The translations under genes and the position numbers were made by a program. The notes below the pieces were generated by a model. It made no database searches. It was not told the origin of the DNA and saw only the letters and a list, made by a program, of their open reading frames with translations. Of a stretch of 64,000 nt of DNA, positions 36,278-45,302 are shown in pieces. The stretch comes from DASSUW01 sp963789005 (GTDB lineage Bacteria > Actinomycetota > Thermoleophilia > Solirubrobacterales > Solirubrobacteraceae), in NCBI GenBank assembly GCA_963789005.1, contig CAWBIZ010000005.1, positions 186,001-250,000 on the forward strand. Direction: 5' to 3'. Position 1 is the stretch's first letter, and each line of letters starts with the position of its first letter.

Positions 36278-38228
36278 CGCTCGTCACGCCGGGGCGGTGC
36301 GCGACTTGCGCCGCTCCGGCGCCGTCGAGCAGAAGCCGCTCGACGACGTCGGGGTGCTCCGGGCGGCTGAAGAGAAAGCCCTGCGCCGTGTCGCAGCCCG
36401 TCGTCTGCAGGTTGCCGAGCTGCTCCGGCGTCTCGACGCCCTCGGCGGTCACCGAAAGGCCGAGCGCGTGGCCGAGCTCGACCACGGCATTGACGATCGC
36501 CACGTCTTCCGACGAGTGCGGGATGCCGCGGACGAACGAGCGGTCGATCTTCACGCAGTCGACCGGGAACGTGCGCAGGTACTCCAGCGACGAGTAGCCG
36601 GTGCCGAAGTCGTCGACCGCGATCTTGACGCCGAGCTGCTTGAGGGCGGCCAGCGTGCGGCTCGACGCCTCCGGATCCTCGACGAGCACGCTCTCGGTGA
36701 CCTCGAGGCACAGGCGCGACGGCTCCATGCCGGAGCGCTCCAGCGCGGCGTCGACGATCTCGATCAGATCCGGCTGCGCGAGCTGCCGCGCGGACACGTT
36801 CACCCGCACCGCGAACGGATCGCCGGGCGCGCGCTCCGCCTGCCAGCCCTGGGCCAGCCGGCACGCCTCGTTCAGGACCCAGGTGCCGATCGGGATGATC
36901 AGGCCGGTCTCCTCGGCGAGCGCGATGAAGCGGTCGGGCCCCACGAGGCCGTCATCGGGATGCTCCCAGCGGACGAGCGCCTCCACGCCGACGATCGTGC
37001 CGGTCTCGACCGATACCTCGGGCTGGAAGTAGACCCGGAACTCGTCACGCTCGAGCGCGACGCGGAGCGCGCGCTCGGTATGCAGGCGCGTCAGCGCGCG
37101 CTGGCGCGTCACGTCGTCGAACAGCATCAGGCGACCGCCGCCTGACTCCTTGGCGCGGTACATGGCGGCGTCGGCGTCGCGGACCAGCTCCTCGACGTCC
37201 TGGTCCGGGTCGGCGGAAAGCGCGATGCCGAGGCTGGCTGAGGACATCGTCTCGCCGTGCGAGAGATGGAAGGGGAGGCTGAACACGCGCAGCACGCGCT
37301 CGCCGACCGCGATCGCGTCCTGCTCGTCGACGATGTCCTCGCACAGGATCGCGAACTCGTCGCCGCCGAAGCGAGCGACCGTCTCGTGCCGCCGCAGCGA
37401 GTGGCGCAGCCGCTCGGCGGCGGCGACGATCAGCTTGTCGCCGGCACCATGACCGAGGCTGTCGTTGATCACCTTGAAGCGATCGAGGTCGAGGAACAGC
37501 ACCGCGACGTGGCGGCCGCGGCGGCGCTGGAGGCGCTCGAGCGCCTGGGTGAGCCGGTTGTTGAACAGCACCCGGCTCGGCAGGCCGGTCAGCGGGTCGC
37601 GCAGGAGCTGGTTCTCGTTCGTCCGCCAGGCGACGACGTGGGCAGCGCTCGCGGCGAGCACGAACAGGCCGTGGACCAGCGCCCAGCGCCAAGGGTTCTC
37701 GATCGCCGCCGAATGGCTGTATACGGTCTCGGGCGCGAGCGCGCCGGCGACCCCGTGATGGAGCACGACGTAGCCGATCGCGACCAGGAACGGCATCCAG
37801 TCCTGGTACAGCGTGAGCACGCCGATCATCACGAAGAAGTGGAAGTGCGCCTCGATCACGCCGCCCCACAGGTGCACGAGCACCGCCGACGCCGTGATCA
37901 GCCCGAACGAGGCGGCCGCGACGCGCAGCTTCATGCTCAGCCACTCGGAGCCTGCCAGCATCGCGGCCACGGCGAGGAGACCGCCCTCGAGGATCATGTG
38001 CGGCACGGTCTGGCCCTGGAGGAGGCCGAATGCGGTCAGGCCGGCGACGTGGGCCCACAGCAGCCACACGATCGTCTGGTGACGGCGGCGCCAGATGTGC
38101 TCCGGCAGCAGCTGGCCCTGGGGCAGCCAGACCCGCACCGCCTCCAGTGCTCGGGCCGGCAGCGAGGCGCGGACGCCCCAGCGCTCGCCGTCCAGCCGAC
38201 CGATCGTTCCGCCGTCCGTGTCGGTCAT
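36267..38228 (-). CDS. Membrane GGDEF-EAL cyclic-di-GMP enzyme
   Basis: 653 residues. Six or so transmembrane helices form the first 200 residues (VWLLWAHVAGLTAFGLLQG to LVHGLFVLAASAAHVVAW). The GGDEF domain (about 205-365) has DPLTGLPSR, LFLDLDRFKVINDSLGHGAGD and an intact ARFGGDEFAIL. The EAL domain (about 385-630) has VGVEALVRWEHP, NVSARQL, ESVLVEDPE, IAVDDFGTGYSSLEYLR, DCVKIDRSFV and ETPEQL, all key residues present. It may both make and break cyclic di-GMP. Convergent with the M36 gene, overlapping by 11 bases. The only such protein in the window. Confidence 0.93.
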   Translation of the reverse strand: MTDTDGGTIGRLDGERWGVRASLPARALEAVRVWLPQGQLLPEHIWRRRHQTIVWLLWAHVAGLTAFGLLQGQTVPHMILEGGLLAVAAMLAGSEWLSMKLRVAAASFGLITASAVLVHLWGGVIEAHFHFFVMIGVLTLYQDWMPFLVAIGYVVLHHGVAGALAPETVYSHSAAIENPWRWALVHGLFVLAASAAHVVAWRTNENQLLRDPLTGLPSRVLFNNRLTQALERLQRRRGRHVAVLFLDLDRFKVINDSLGHGAGDKLIVAAAERLRHSLRRHETVARFGGDEFAILCEDIVDEQDAIAVGERVLRVFSLPFHLSHGETMSSASLGIALSADPDQDVEELVRDADAAMYRAKESGGGRLMLFDDVTRQRALTRLHTERALRVALERDEFRVYFQPEVSVETGTIVGVEALVRWEHPDDGLVGPDRFIALAEETGLIIPIGTWVLNEACRLAQGWQAERAPGDPFAVRVNVSARQLAQPDLIEIVDAALERSGMEPSRLCLEVTESVLVEDPEASSRTLAALKQLGVKIAVDDFGTGYSSLEYLRTFPVDCVKIDRSFVRGIPHSSEDVAIVNAVVELGHALGLSVTAEGVETPEQLGNLQTTGCDTAQGFLFSRPEHPDVVERLLLDGAGAAQVAHRPGVTSVSG

Positions 38229-38232
38229 GACG

Positions 38233-40068
38233 TCAGGCGCTCAGCTCGGCGTGGCGGCCGACGGCCGATTGCAGGAGCTCGACCGCGTCGCCCGCCGCCG
38301 GCGGGGTGACCACGCACGGGGCGCCGGTCTTGTACACGAAGCGGCTGCGCGCCTCGTGGTAGCTGCGGTCGGGGCCGAAGAAGCACTCGTACGAGCGCGC
38401 GAGCTCCTCGCTCCGGTAGACAGCGAGCGGCTTGGCCTGCTCGTCACGCGCGCGGCGGCGCCGCTTCGCCTCGAGCCAGTGCCCGTGGTCGTCGTGCCGC
38501 GCGAGCCGCTCGGCCAGCCCGCGAACCTGGGCGCGGAAGCTCTCCGCGTCCTCGCCGAAGGCGGCGTCGAGCAGCCCGATCTCGACTGCGCGGCGCATGC
38601 CGATCGCCCGGAACGGGGCCGACGTCAGCTCCGCGGTCAGCTCGGCGCCGACGCGACGCGGCATCAGGTAGGTCCAGTACTCCGAGCCGTAGAGCCCGCC
38701 CATGTGCTGGTAGTACGGGTTGAGCACGACGTCCTCGCGCGCGACCACGTGGTCGGCGGCCATGGCGAACGGGACGCCGCCGGCCGCCGCGTCGCCCGCC
38801 AGCGCCGAGACCACCACGTGCGAGTCGGTCTCCACCACTTCGCGCACGACCTCGTCGATCGCGTGCAGGTTCCACCAGGACTCCTCGGCCGGGTCGTGTG
38901 CGGCCTCGATCGCGTTCAGGTGGATGCCGTTCGAGAAGAAGTCGCTGCCCCCGGCGAGCACGATCACCTTGGTCTCGCGACGGCTGCGCGCGTAGCGGTA
39001 TGCCTGGAGCAGCCGCCGGCACTGGGCGGTGCTCATGGCCCCGTTGTAGAAGTCGAACGCCAGGTAGCCGACTCCGGCGTGCTCGGTGTAGGCGATCTCA
39101 CGCCATGTGTGGCCGTCGGGGATCGGCGCGTGGACCGGCACGTCGATCTCGGGGACGTCGAGCTCGACGCCCACGAGCCCGAGCGCGCGGGTCGCGGGCA
39201 GCTTGAAGTGGTCGGGCCGCTTGAGATGGGTGATCCAGACGGCGCCGTCGACGGTCGCGCGGCAGATCCCGCCGTTGCGGGTGGCGAGGATCTCGCCCGC
39301 ACGCCCGCGCAGACCGCGCTCGCGGTGGACGCCGAACAGGTAGAACTCCTCGCCCGCGACGCCGTCGAGCACGCCGGGATCCCCCTCAGCGGCGCGGATT
39401 CGGCGCACGACGGTCTCGGTCGAGTCCGCCGTCCAGTCGATCGCCCGTTCGGGCTGGCGGATCCGCGGCCGCGCGCGACCGGTGACCGTCGGGTCCTCGG
39501 AGTCGAGCCGGCGCGGCGCGTGACCGTGCTCGAGGGCGGCGATCGCGTCCAACAGCGCGGCGATCGCGCCGCGGCGCACCTCGTGCCGATAGAGGCTGCT
39601 CTTGCCGGTCTGCCGCGCGTGGAACGTGCGTGATCCCCAGATGTCGCCGCCGTCGATCTCGCCGGTGGCCTCCAGCACGGTCACGCCCCATTCGCCCATG
39701 CCGAGCTCGATCGCCCAGTCGAGCGACGAGGGGCCGCGGTCGCCGATCGGGCCCGGGTGCACGATCAGGCAGCGGTGCCGCGACCAGATCGACTCGGGGA
39801 TGATCTTCTTCAGGATCGGGCAGACGATCAGCTCGGGCCGGTGCTGCGCAACGGCCGACTCCATCGCCTCGCCGGTGTCCACGATCGCCACCTCGACCTC
39901 GTGGCCAAGCTCGGTCAGCGCGATCTGCGCGCGCTGGCTCAGGCTGTTGTGGGCCGTGACGAGGAAGAGGATGCGCAGTGGCCGAGCGGCGCGCTGGGGC
40001 GTGGCCTCGCCGCGCAGCGGGCTCGGGCTGCGGCGGAGAACATCGTGGAGGCTGGGGGGGTCACCCAC
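38233..40068 (-). CDS. HypX/HoxX-like formyltransferase-crotonase fusion
   Basis: 611 residues. The N-terminal half (about 30-300) is a formyltransferase-like domain: ILFLVTAHNSLSQRAQIALTELG, CPILKKIIPESIW, VHPGPIGDRGPSSLDWAI and ATGEIDGGDIWGSRTF. The C-terminal half (about 340-560) is a crotonase: VGYLAFDFYNGAMSTAQCRR, VIVLAGGSDFFSNGIHLN, AGDAAAGGVPFAMAADHVVAR, NPYYQHMGGLYGSEYWTYLMPRR. This is the architecture of HypX/HoxX, which makes the CO ligand of [NiFe]-hydrogenase from a one-carbon donor. No hydrogenase or other hyp gene is in the window. GTG start at 40068. Confidence 0.88.
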   Translation of the reverse strand: MGDPPSLHDVLRRSPSPLRGEATPQRAARPLRILFLVTAHNSLSQRAQIALTELGHEVEVAIVDTGEAMESAVAQHRPELIVCPILKKIIPESIWSRHRCLIVHPGPIGDRGPSSLDWAIELGMGEWGVTVLEATGEIDGGDIWGSRTFHARQTGKSSLYRHEVRRGAIAALLDAIAALEHGHAPRRLDSEDPTVTGRARPRIRQPERAIDWTADSTETVVRRIRAAEGDPGVLDGVAGEEFYLFGVHRERGLRGRAGEILATRNGGICRATVDGAVWITHLKRPDHFKLPATRALGLVGVELDVPEIDVPVHAPIPDGHTWREIAYTEHAGVGYLAFDFYNGAMSTAQCRRLLQAYRYARSRRETKVIVLAGGSDFFSNGIHLNAIEAAHDPAEESWWNLHAIDEVVREVVETDSHVVVSALAGDAAAGGVPFAMAADHVVAREDVVLNPYYQHMGGLYGSEYWTYLMPRRVGAELTAELTSAPFRAIGMRRAVEIGLLDAAFGEDAESFRAQVRGLAERLARHDDHGHWLEAKRRRRARDEQAKPLAVYRSEELARSYECFFGPDRSYHEARSRFVYKTGAPCVVTPPAAGDAVELLQSAVGRHAELSA

Positions 40069-40116
40069 ACCCCTGGGAATCGGCGCGGTGCCGCTATGCC
40101 GACATCGGTCGATCGT

Positions 40117-41403
40117 CTAGTCGCTGGCCTCGGCGACCATCGCGTCGATCTGCGCGAGGTGAGCCCGGACGCGGTCGCCCATTTCGCCGACGATCTTGCG
40201 CACGTCCTCGATCTGGCCGGCCGCGCTGGTGAGCTGGCTCTTGATCCGGCGGACGTCCTCGAGCGCCACGGTCGCGCGCTCGACCTCGGCGCGGACGGCC
40301 GAGGCGTCGAGCCCCTCGGCGCCGCCCTTGGCCATGACCACGCGCGCCCGGGCGAGCGAGTACGCGATCTCGAGCGCCAGCCGCGACCCCTCCTCGGGGT
40401 CGTAGACCACGAACAGCTTGTCGCCGTTGACCTCGCGAAGCTGGGCGGCGCGGGCGGGCAGCTTGTCCTCGGTCGGGACGACCCAGACCGCGTAGTCGGC
40501 GGCGCGCTGGTTCATCGCCTCGTCGAGCTCGGCGATCGCCTCGTTGCGGGAGCGGCGGGAGTTCTTGGCCTCGAACACGATCCGGCCGCGCGGGCGGCCG
40601 GCGCAGCCGTCGATGTCGACCACCACGTCGCCCTTGCGGCCGCCGACGCCGCGCAGGTCGCCGACGCCGTCGCAGTCGTCCCCGTGGCCGGAGGCGATCC
40701 CCTCCAGCGCCTCGAGCACGGCCTCCTCGTACGGGCGGCCCTTGGCGGTCGAGCGGTCGTGCTCGGCGGCGACCTCGAGCGCCTTCTCCTTCTCCGCCTG
40801 GAGCTTGGTCACCTCGAGCTGGAGCTCGCCGAGGCGGCCGTTCATCTCCCGCAGGTGCGTGTGCTGCTGGTCGGACGACTGGCGGATGGCGGCGACCGCG
40901 GCGCGCTGGAAGGTGGCGAGCGGGTTCGACTCGTCGGCCGAGGAGAACTGCTTGAACAGCCGCTCGCGCGACTCGTTCAGCAGCTCGGCCACCGCGGTGC
41001 GCACCTGGTGCTGGACGGCGGTGCTGGACTCGGCGCCGAAGTGGCGCTGCAGGACACGCGTGACGTGCCCGCTCTCGGGCCCGAAAGCCTGCTCGAGCTG
41101 CGTGTGCAGCTCGGTGACCACGGTCTCGGCGGTCTTCTCGAGGTCCTGCCGCAGAACCTCGACCGACGCGCCGGCATGCTCGCGGTCGAGGATGCGGGCG
41201 CCGATCTCGATCGCGTCGGCGACCACGCGCTCGGCGCTCTCGCCGGCGTCGACCCGCGCGCGCACGAGCTCGGCGGCGAGCGCGTCGTCGACCACGAGGT
41301 TCTCGACGATCACCCGCCCGAGCAGGGCGGTGACGCGGGGATGGCGAAGTGGCGTGGCGGCTTCCATCGCCCTTCGCAGGCTAGGTGCCGCCCCGGACGC
41401 CAT
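40117..41403 (-). CDS. Coiled-coil protein with PD-(D/E)XK-type nuclease-like core
   Basis: 428 residues, no named family assigned with certainty; it resembles DUF2130-type proteins in layout. Residues 1-175 are helical, including an amphipathic pair (VVADAIEIGARILDREHAG). A coiled coil spans about 180-215 (LGELQLEVTKLQAEKEKALEV). The core at 221-315 has a GRPYEEAVLEAL start with Glu226/Glu227, GDVVVDIDG with Asp259/Asp263, and the Glu-x-Lys IVFEAKN at 277-281, as in restriction-endonuclease-fold enzymes. A helical tail (365-425) ends the chain. It starts on a TGATG overlap with acyP and lies downstream of it in the same operon. Nuclease activity is an inference from the motif spacing. Confidence 0.6.
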   Translation of the reverse strand: MASGAAPSLRRAMEAATPLRHPRVTALLGRVIVENLVVDDALAAELVRARVDAGESAERVVADAIEIGARILDREHAGASVEVLRQDLEKTAETVVTELHTQLEQAFGPESGHVTRVLQRHFGAESSTAVQHQVRTAVAELLNESRERLFKQFSSADESNPLATFQRAAVAAIRQSSDQQHTHLREMNGRLGELQLEVTKLQAEKEKALEVAAEHDRSTAKGRPYEEAVLEALEGIASGHGDDCDGVGDLRGVGGRKGDVVVDIDGCAGRPRGRIVFEAKNSRRSRNEAIAELDEAMNQRAADYAVWVVPTEDKLPARAAQLREVNGDKLFVVYDPEEGSRLALEIAYSLARARVVMAKGGAEGLDASAVRAEVERATVALEDVRRIKSQLTSAAGQIEDVRKIVGEMGDRVRAHLAQIDAMVAEASD

Positions 41404-41672
41404 CAGCCGACGTCGAACGAGCGCAATCCCTCCGGCGGCTCCTCCTCCACGTCGAGCCGGGAGACCTCGGCGTGGCCCGGCCCGGAGCGGCAGAGCTCGA
41501 CGAGCGCTTCAACGGCGTCCGGCTCGCCCTCGAACACCGCCTCGACGGTGCCGTCGCCGCAGTTGCGGGCCCACCCGGCGACGCCGCGCCGGGCCGCCTC
41601 GCGGCGCACCGAATCGCGGAAGAACACGCCCTGCACGCGCCCGTGCGCGCGTACGCGCCGCCTGACAGTCAC
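41403..41672 (-). CDS. acyP: Acylphosphatase
   Basis: 89 residues. The active-site loop GRVQGVFFRDSVRREA has the catalytic Arg, and GWARNCGDGTVEAVFEGEPDAVEAL has the Asn, both as in the family. Hydrolyses acyl phosphates. The frame is open further upstream, to an ATG at 41694 shared with the opposite gene. The GTG at 41672 gives the normal length and lies 6 bases after a TACGGT box, so I prefer it. The stop overlaps the nuclease-like gene start (TGATG). Confidence 0.9.
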   Translation of the reverse strand: MTVRRRVRAHGRVQGVFFRDSVRREAARRGVAGWARNCGDGTVEAVFEGEPDAVEALVELCRSGPGHAEVSRLDVEEEPPEGLRSFDVG

Positions 41673-41691
41673 GGCGGTACCGTAGACCGCC
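41673..41691. promoter_or_regulatory. Bidirectional promoter with overlapping -10 boxes (acyP / macrodomain)
   Basis: Only 19 bases separate two opposite start codons. Plus strand: TACCGT (41678-41683) is 8 bases before the ATG at 41692. Minus strand: TACGGT (41684-41679) is 6 bases before the GTG at 41672. The boxes share five base pairs of the palindromic GGTACC region. Both transcripts would be leaderless. Confidence 0.5.
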
Positions 41692-42189
41692 ATGGCCACG
41701 GTCGAGGTGCTCGACACCGACATCACCGCGCTCGAGGTGGACGCGATCGCCAACGCGGCCAACACGCGGCTGCTGCACGGCGGCGGCGTGGCGGGCGCGA
41801 TCTCGCGCGCCGGCGGCCCGGCGGTCGACGCCGAGTCGGCCGACAAGGCGCCGATCGGGCTCGGCGAGGCGGTCGAGACGACGGCCGGCGACATGCCCGC
41901 GCGGTGGGTCATCCACGCCGCGACGATGGAGCTCGGCGGGCCGACGTCGGAGGACATCGTCCGCCGCGCGACGGCCTCCACGCTCGCGCGCGCGGACGAG
42001 CTCGGCGCCCGCAGCCTCGCGCTCGTGGCCTTCGGCACCGGCGTCGGCCGCTTCCCGCTGGACGACGCGGCGCGGATCGAGGTCGAGGAGGTCCGCCGCC
42101 ACCTCGACGCCGGCTCGAAGCTCGAGCGCGTCGTCTTCGCGGTGCACGGCGACGCCGCGCGCCGCGCCTTCGAGGCCGCACTGGATTGA
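41692..42189 (+). CDS. Macrodomain protein (ADP-ribose-binding)
   Basis: 165 residues, a single macrodomain. The ADP-ribose-binding features are VDTDIT-like LDTDITALEVDAIANAANTRLLHGGGVAGAI, the diphosphate loop VAFGTGVGRFPLDDAA and the C-terminal HLDAGSKLERVVFAVHG. Such proteins remove ADP-ribose or O-acetyl groups, or read ADP-ribosylation. Leaderless start on a promoter shared with acyP. The stop overlaps the next gene (TTGA at 42186-42189), so the two are made together. Confidence 0.9.
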   Translation: MATVEVLDTDITALEVDAIANAANTRLLHGGGVAGAISRAGGPAVDAESADKAPIGLGEAVETTAGDMPARWVIHAATMELGGPTSEDIVRRATASTLARADELGARSLALVAFGTGVGRFPLDDAARIEVEEVRRHLDAGSKLERVVFAVHGDAARRAFEAALD

Positions 42190-43124
42190 GCGTCGACGAG
42201 CTGCTCGCGCTCGGCGGCGCGTCGGCGCCGCCCGCGGCCACCGCGCGGATGCGCGCGCTGCTGCAGAGCGCGCTGCGCCACGGGCGCGACGAGCTCGACA
42301 AGCCGCGCTCCGGCTACCGCGAGCCGGTCGTCGTCGCGTTCGCTGCGGCGCCCGCAACCTTGATGGCCGCCACGCCCGCCGTCGCCGGCTTCCGCGCCGA
42401 TCCCGACGCCGTCTCCGAGCGCGGCTGGCTGCTCGTCGCCGCGGCGGTCGCGGTGCTGGTCGAGCTGGCGGCGCCCGGCCCGCCCGCCGGGCCGGGAGAC
42501 CTGCAGGCCGGCGACCTCGACGGCTTCCTCGTGCTCGGCCTGCCCGCGGCCGTCGAGCCCGCCGACGTCGACGAGTACGCGCCGCTGCTGTTCGACGAGC
42601 GCGCCAAGCGGCTCGACCGCCTCCGGGCCCGCGCCGCGACCGTGCCGGCGCGGCTGCTCGAGGGCACCGAGCTGCGCGACCCGATCGGCGCCCACCACCC
42701 GCTGCGCGTGGCCGAGGCGGTCGCGCGCCTCGGCGGGAGCCCGGAGGATCCCCGCTCGGTCGAGGAGCACGAGGACGCGGTGCTCGCCCTCTCGGCTCCG
42801 CTCGAAGCCGCGCGCGCCGTGCGCCCGCACGAGGACCCCGATCCCGCCCGGCGCGTGGCGCGCCGCATCCTCCAGCGGCTCGACGGCATGGGCAAGTGGG
42901 GCGGCTACCACACCGACTTCGCGCACCTCGCGCGCGGGTTCGCCGGCAACGAGCGCAAGCTCGCGCAGGCCGTCGGCGAGGCGCTGCTCGAGGCGGGCCT
43001 GCTGGCCGAGAAGCCGTCCGTCGGCCAGCGCCACGTGTTCCTCAATCCTCGCCGCGCCGCCGAGATCCGGCGGCTGATCGACGACGGCGCGCTGCCACCG
43101 GGGATGCGCCTGCCGTCCGTTTGA
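42186..43124 (+). CDS. Uncharacterised protein coupled to the macrodomain gene
   Basis: 312 residues from a TTG start inside the macrodomain stop. No family recognised. The N-terminal half is Ala-rich and helical with a mildly hydrophobic stretch (WLLVAAAVAVLVELAAPG). The middle is acidic (VEPADVDEYAPLLFDERAKRL). The C-terminal 90 residues (MGKWGGYHTDFAHLARGFAGNERKLA, then GEALLEAGLLAEKPSVGQRHVFLNPRR) look like a winged helix and could bind DNA or protein. Coding is supported by strong third-position GC and by the coupling. The macrodomain partner suggests a role tied to ADP-ribose chemistry, as inference only. Confidence 0.6.
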   Translation: MSVDELLALGGASAPPAATARMRALLQSALRHGRDELDKPRSGYREPVVVAFAAAPATLMAATPAVAGFRADPDAVSERGWLLVAAAVAVLVELAAPGPPAGPGDLQAGDLDGFLVLGLPAAVEPADVDEYAPLLFDERAKRLDRLRARAATVPARLLEGTELRDPIGAHHPLRVAEAVARLGGSPEDPRSVEEHEDAVLALSAPLEAARAVRPHEDPDPARRVARRILQRLDGMGKWGGYHTDFAHLARGFAGNERKLAQAVGEALLEAGLLAEKPSVGQRHVFLNPRRAAEIRRLIDDGALPPGMRLPSV

Positions 43125-43128
43125 CACG

Positions 43129-44766
43129 ATGCCGCGCATGCCCGACCTCGGCCGCGCGAAGACCCAGATCACGACCAAGCTCTTCACCGCCCGGACCCTG
43201 GCCGGCGCCGGCGTGCTGCATCCCGGCCGCCCCGACCACGTGGTGGGGGCCGTGCGCGCGCTGCTGCGCTTCGGGCCGACGCCGGCCGGCGGCTACGGCG
43301 CGTCGGCCGAGCGCTACGGGTCAGAGACGGCGATCGTCGACGAGCTCGGGACGCTGACGTTCCGCGAGGTCCACGAGCGCACCAACGCGCTCGCGAACGC
43401 CCTCGCCGCCGACGGCGTCAAGGCCGGCGACAGCGTCGGGGTGATGTGCCGCAACCACCGCGGGTTCGTCGACGCGGTGATCGCCTGCTCGAAGCTCGGG
43501 GCCCACGTGCTGTTCCTCAACACGGCGTTCTCCGGCCCGCAGCTGAGCGACGTCGCCAAGCGCGAGAAGCCCAAGGCGCTGATCTACGACCACGAGTTCG
43601 AGGAGCTGATCCACGACGCCTCGCGGCGGCGCAAGCGCTACATCGCGTGGCACGACCCGGAGGGCGGCAAGCCGAGCGACCCGCGCGTCGAGGAGCTGAT
43701 CGAGGGCGGCGACACCCATGACCGCGTGCCGCCGGACGAGCGCGGCAAGGCGATCATCCTCACCTCGGGCACGACCGGCACGCCGAAGGGCGCGTCGCGC
43801 TCGCAGCCGCGCTCGCTCGACCCGGCGGCGGCGCTGCTGGCGATGATCCCGCTGAAGGCGCGTGAGCGGACGATGATCGCCGCCCCGATGTTCCACTCCT
43901 GGGGCTACGTGCACTTCACGCTCGGCATGAGCCTGTCCTCGACGCTCGTGCTCAACCGCAAGTTCGACCCGGAGGAGACGCTCTCGCTGACCGCCCGCCA
44001 CGAGGCCAGCGCGCTGATCGTCGTCCCGGTGATGATGCAGCGGATCCTCGAGCTGCCCGACGAGGTGCTGCAGCGCTACGACCTCTCGAAGGTGCGCGTG
44101 GTGGCCGTCTCGGGCTCGGCGCTGCCCGGCGCGTTGTCGGACAAGTGGATGGACCTGTTCGGCGAGAACGTCTACAACCTCTACGGCTCGACCGAGGTCG
44201 CGTGGGCGAGCATCGCGACGCCGAAGGACCTGCGCGCGGCGCCTGGCACGGCGGGCCGCCCGCCGCACGGCACGATCGTCCGGCTGTACGGCGACGACGG
44301 CAAGCCGGTCGCGCGCGGCGAGACGGGCCGCATCTTCGTCGGCAACGAGATGCAGTTCGAGGGCTACACGGGCGGCGGCAGCAAGGACGCCCTCGACGGG
44401 CTGCTCTCGTCCGGCGACGTCGGCCACTTCGACGAGGCCGGGCGCCTGTTCGTCGACGGCCGCGACGACGACATGATCGTCTCCGGCGGCGAAAACGTGT
44501 TCCCGGCCGAGGTCGAGGACCTGCTGGCCGGCCACGACGACGTGATCGAGGTCGCGGTCTTCGGCGTGGACGACGAGAAGTTCGGCCAGCGACTGAAGGC
44601 GGTGGTCGTCAAGAAGGAGGGCTCGTCGCTGGACGCGGCCGAGGTCAAGAAGCACGTCAAGGCAAACCTCGCGGCCTACAAGGTGCCGCGCGACGTCGAG
44701 TTCATGGACGAGCTGCCGCGGACCTCGACGGGCAAGGTCCTCAAGCGGGAACTGAAGGACGCCTGA
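43129..44766 (+). CDS. Acyl-CoA synthetase (AMP-forming, FadD-like)
   Basis: 545 residues. The adenylate-forming core has ILTSGTTGTPKGASRSQPRS, NLYGSTEVAWASIATP and GLLSSGDVGHFDEAGRLFVDGRDDDMIVSGGENVFPAEVE. The C-terminal catalytic Lys is in PRTSTGKVLKREL. Activates a carboxylic acid to its CoA thioester through an acyl adenylate; MFHSWGYVHFTLGMSL shapes the acyl pocket, but the chain length is not predictable. ATG at 43129 or 43138. Transcribed with the following DUF177 gene (11 bases apart). Confidence 0.92.
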   Translation: MPRMPDLGRAKTQITTKLFTARTLAGAGVLHPGRPDHVVGAVRALLRFGPTPAGGYGASAERYGSETAIVDELGTLTFREVHERTNALANALAADGVKAGDSVGVMCRNHRGFVDAVIACSKLGAHVLFLNTAFSGPQLSDVAKREKPKALIYDHEFEELIHDASRRRKRYIAWHDPEGGKPSDPRVEELIEGGDTHDRVPPDERGKAIILTSGTTGTPKGASRSQPRSLDPAAALLAMIPLKARERTMIAAPMFHSWGYVHFTLGMSLSSTLVLNRKFDPEETLSLTARHEASALIVVPVMMQRILELPDEVLQRYDLSKVRVVAVSGSALPGALSDKWMDLFGENVYNLYGSTEVAWASIATPKDLRAAPGTAGRPPHGTIVRLYGDDGKPVARGETGRIFVGNEMQFEGYTGGGSKDALDGLLSSGDVGHFDEAGRLFVDGRDDDMIVSGGENVFPAEVEDLLAGHDDVIEVAVFGVDDEKFGQRLKAVVVKKEGSSLDAAEVKKHVKANLAAYKVPRDVEFMDELPRTSTGKVLKRELKDA

Positions 44767-44777
44767 GCTACCGTGAG

Positions 44778-45302
44778 ATGGCCATGTCCCAGCGCACCGA
44801 CACCTTCGAACTCGCGCCCCTGAGGCTTCGCTCGGGGGACGGACGGCGGCTCGATCTGTACGTCGCCATCGAGCCGTTCCACTACGCCGGTGAGCCGTAC
44901 GCGGTCATGCCCGCGCTCGTGCCCGTGCGGGTCGACGTCTCCCGCACCACAGGCAACGGCTGGGCCCTGCGGCTGCGCTTCACCGCGGGGCTCGAGGGCC
45001 CGTGCATGCGCTGCCTGGAGCCCGCCGCGCCGACGTTCGAGGTCGACGTGCGCGAGGTCTCCCAACCCGGCGGCGGCGACGAGCTGAGCTCGCCGTACGT
45101 CGGCGCCGACGACGAGTTGCAGCTCTCGCAGTGGGCCCGCGACGCGCTCGCCCTCGAGCTCCCGGTTCAGCTGACGTGCCGCGAGGACTGCGCGGGGCTC
45201 TGCGCCGAGTGCGGGGCGGACCTCAACGAGCCGCACGAGCACCAGCACGAGGCCGCTCCCGACCCGCGCTGGGCGAAGCTGGGCGAGCTGAAGTTCGACT
45301 AG
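44778..45302 (+). CDS. DUF177 (YceD-like) protein
   Basis: 174 residues (172 if the second ATG is used). It has the DUF177 Cys pairs: EGPCMRCLEPA in the middle and LTCREDCAGLCAECGADLNE near the end, which probably bind zinc. YceD family genes normally precede rpmF and are thought to affect rRNA or ribosome maturation. Here rpmF is 6.2 kb further on, with an insertion of accessory genes between. Confidence 0.88.
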   Translation: MAMSQRTDTFELAPLRLRSGDGRRLDLYVAIEPFHYAGEPYAVMPALVPVRVDVSRTTGNGWALRLRFTAGLEGPCMRCLEPAAPTFEVDVREVSQPGGGDELSSPYVGADDELQLSQWARDALALELPVQLTCREDCAGLCAECGADLNEPHEHQHEAAPDPRWAKLGELKFD

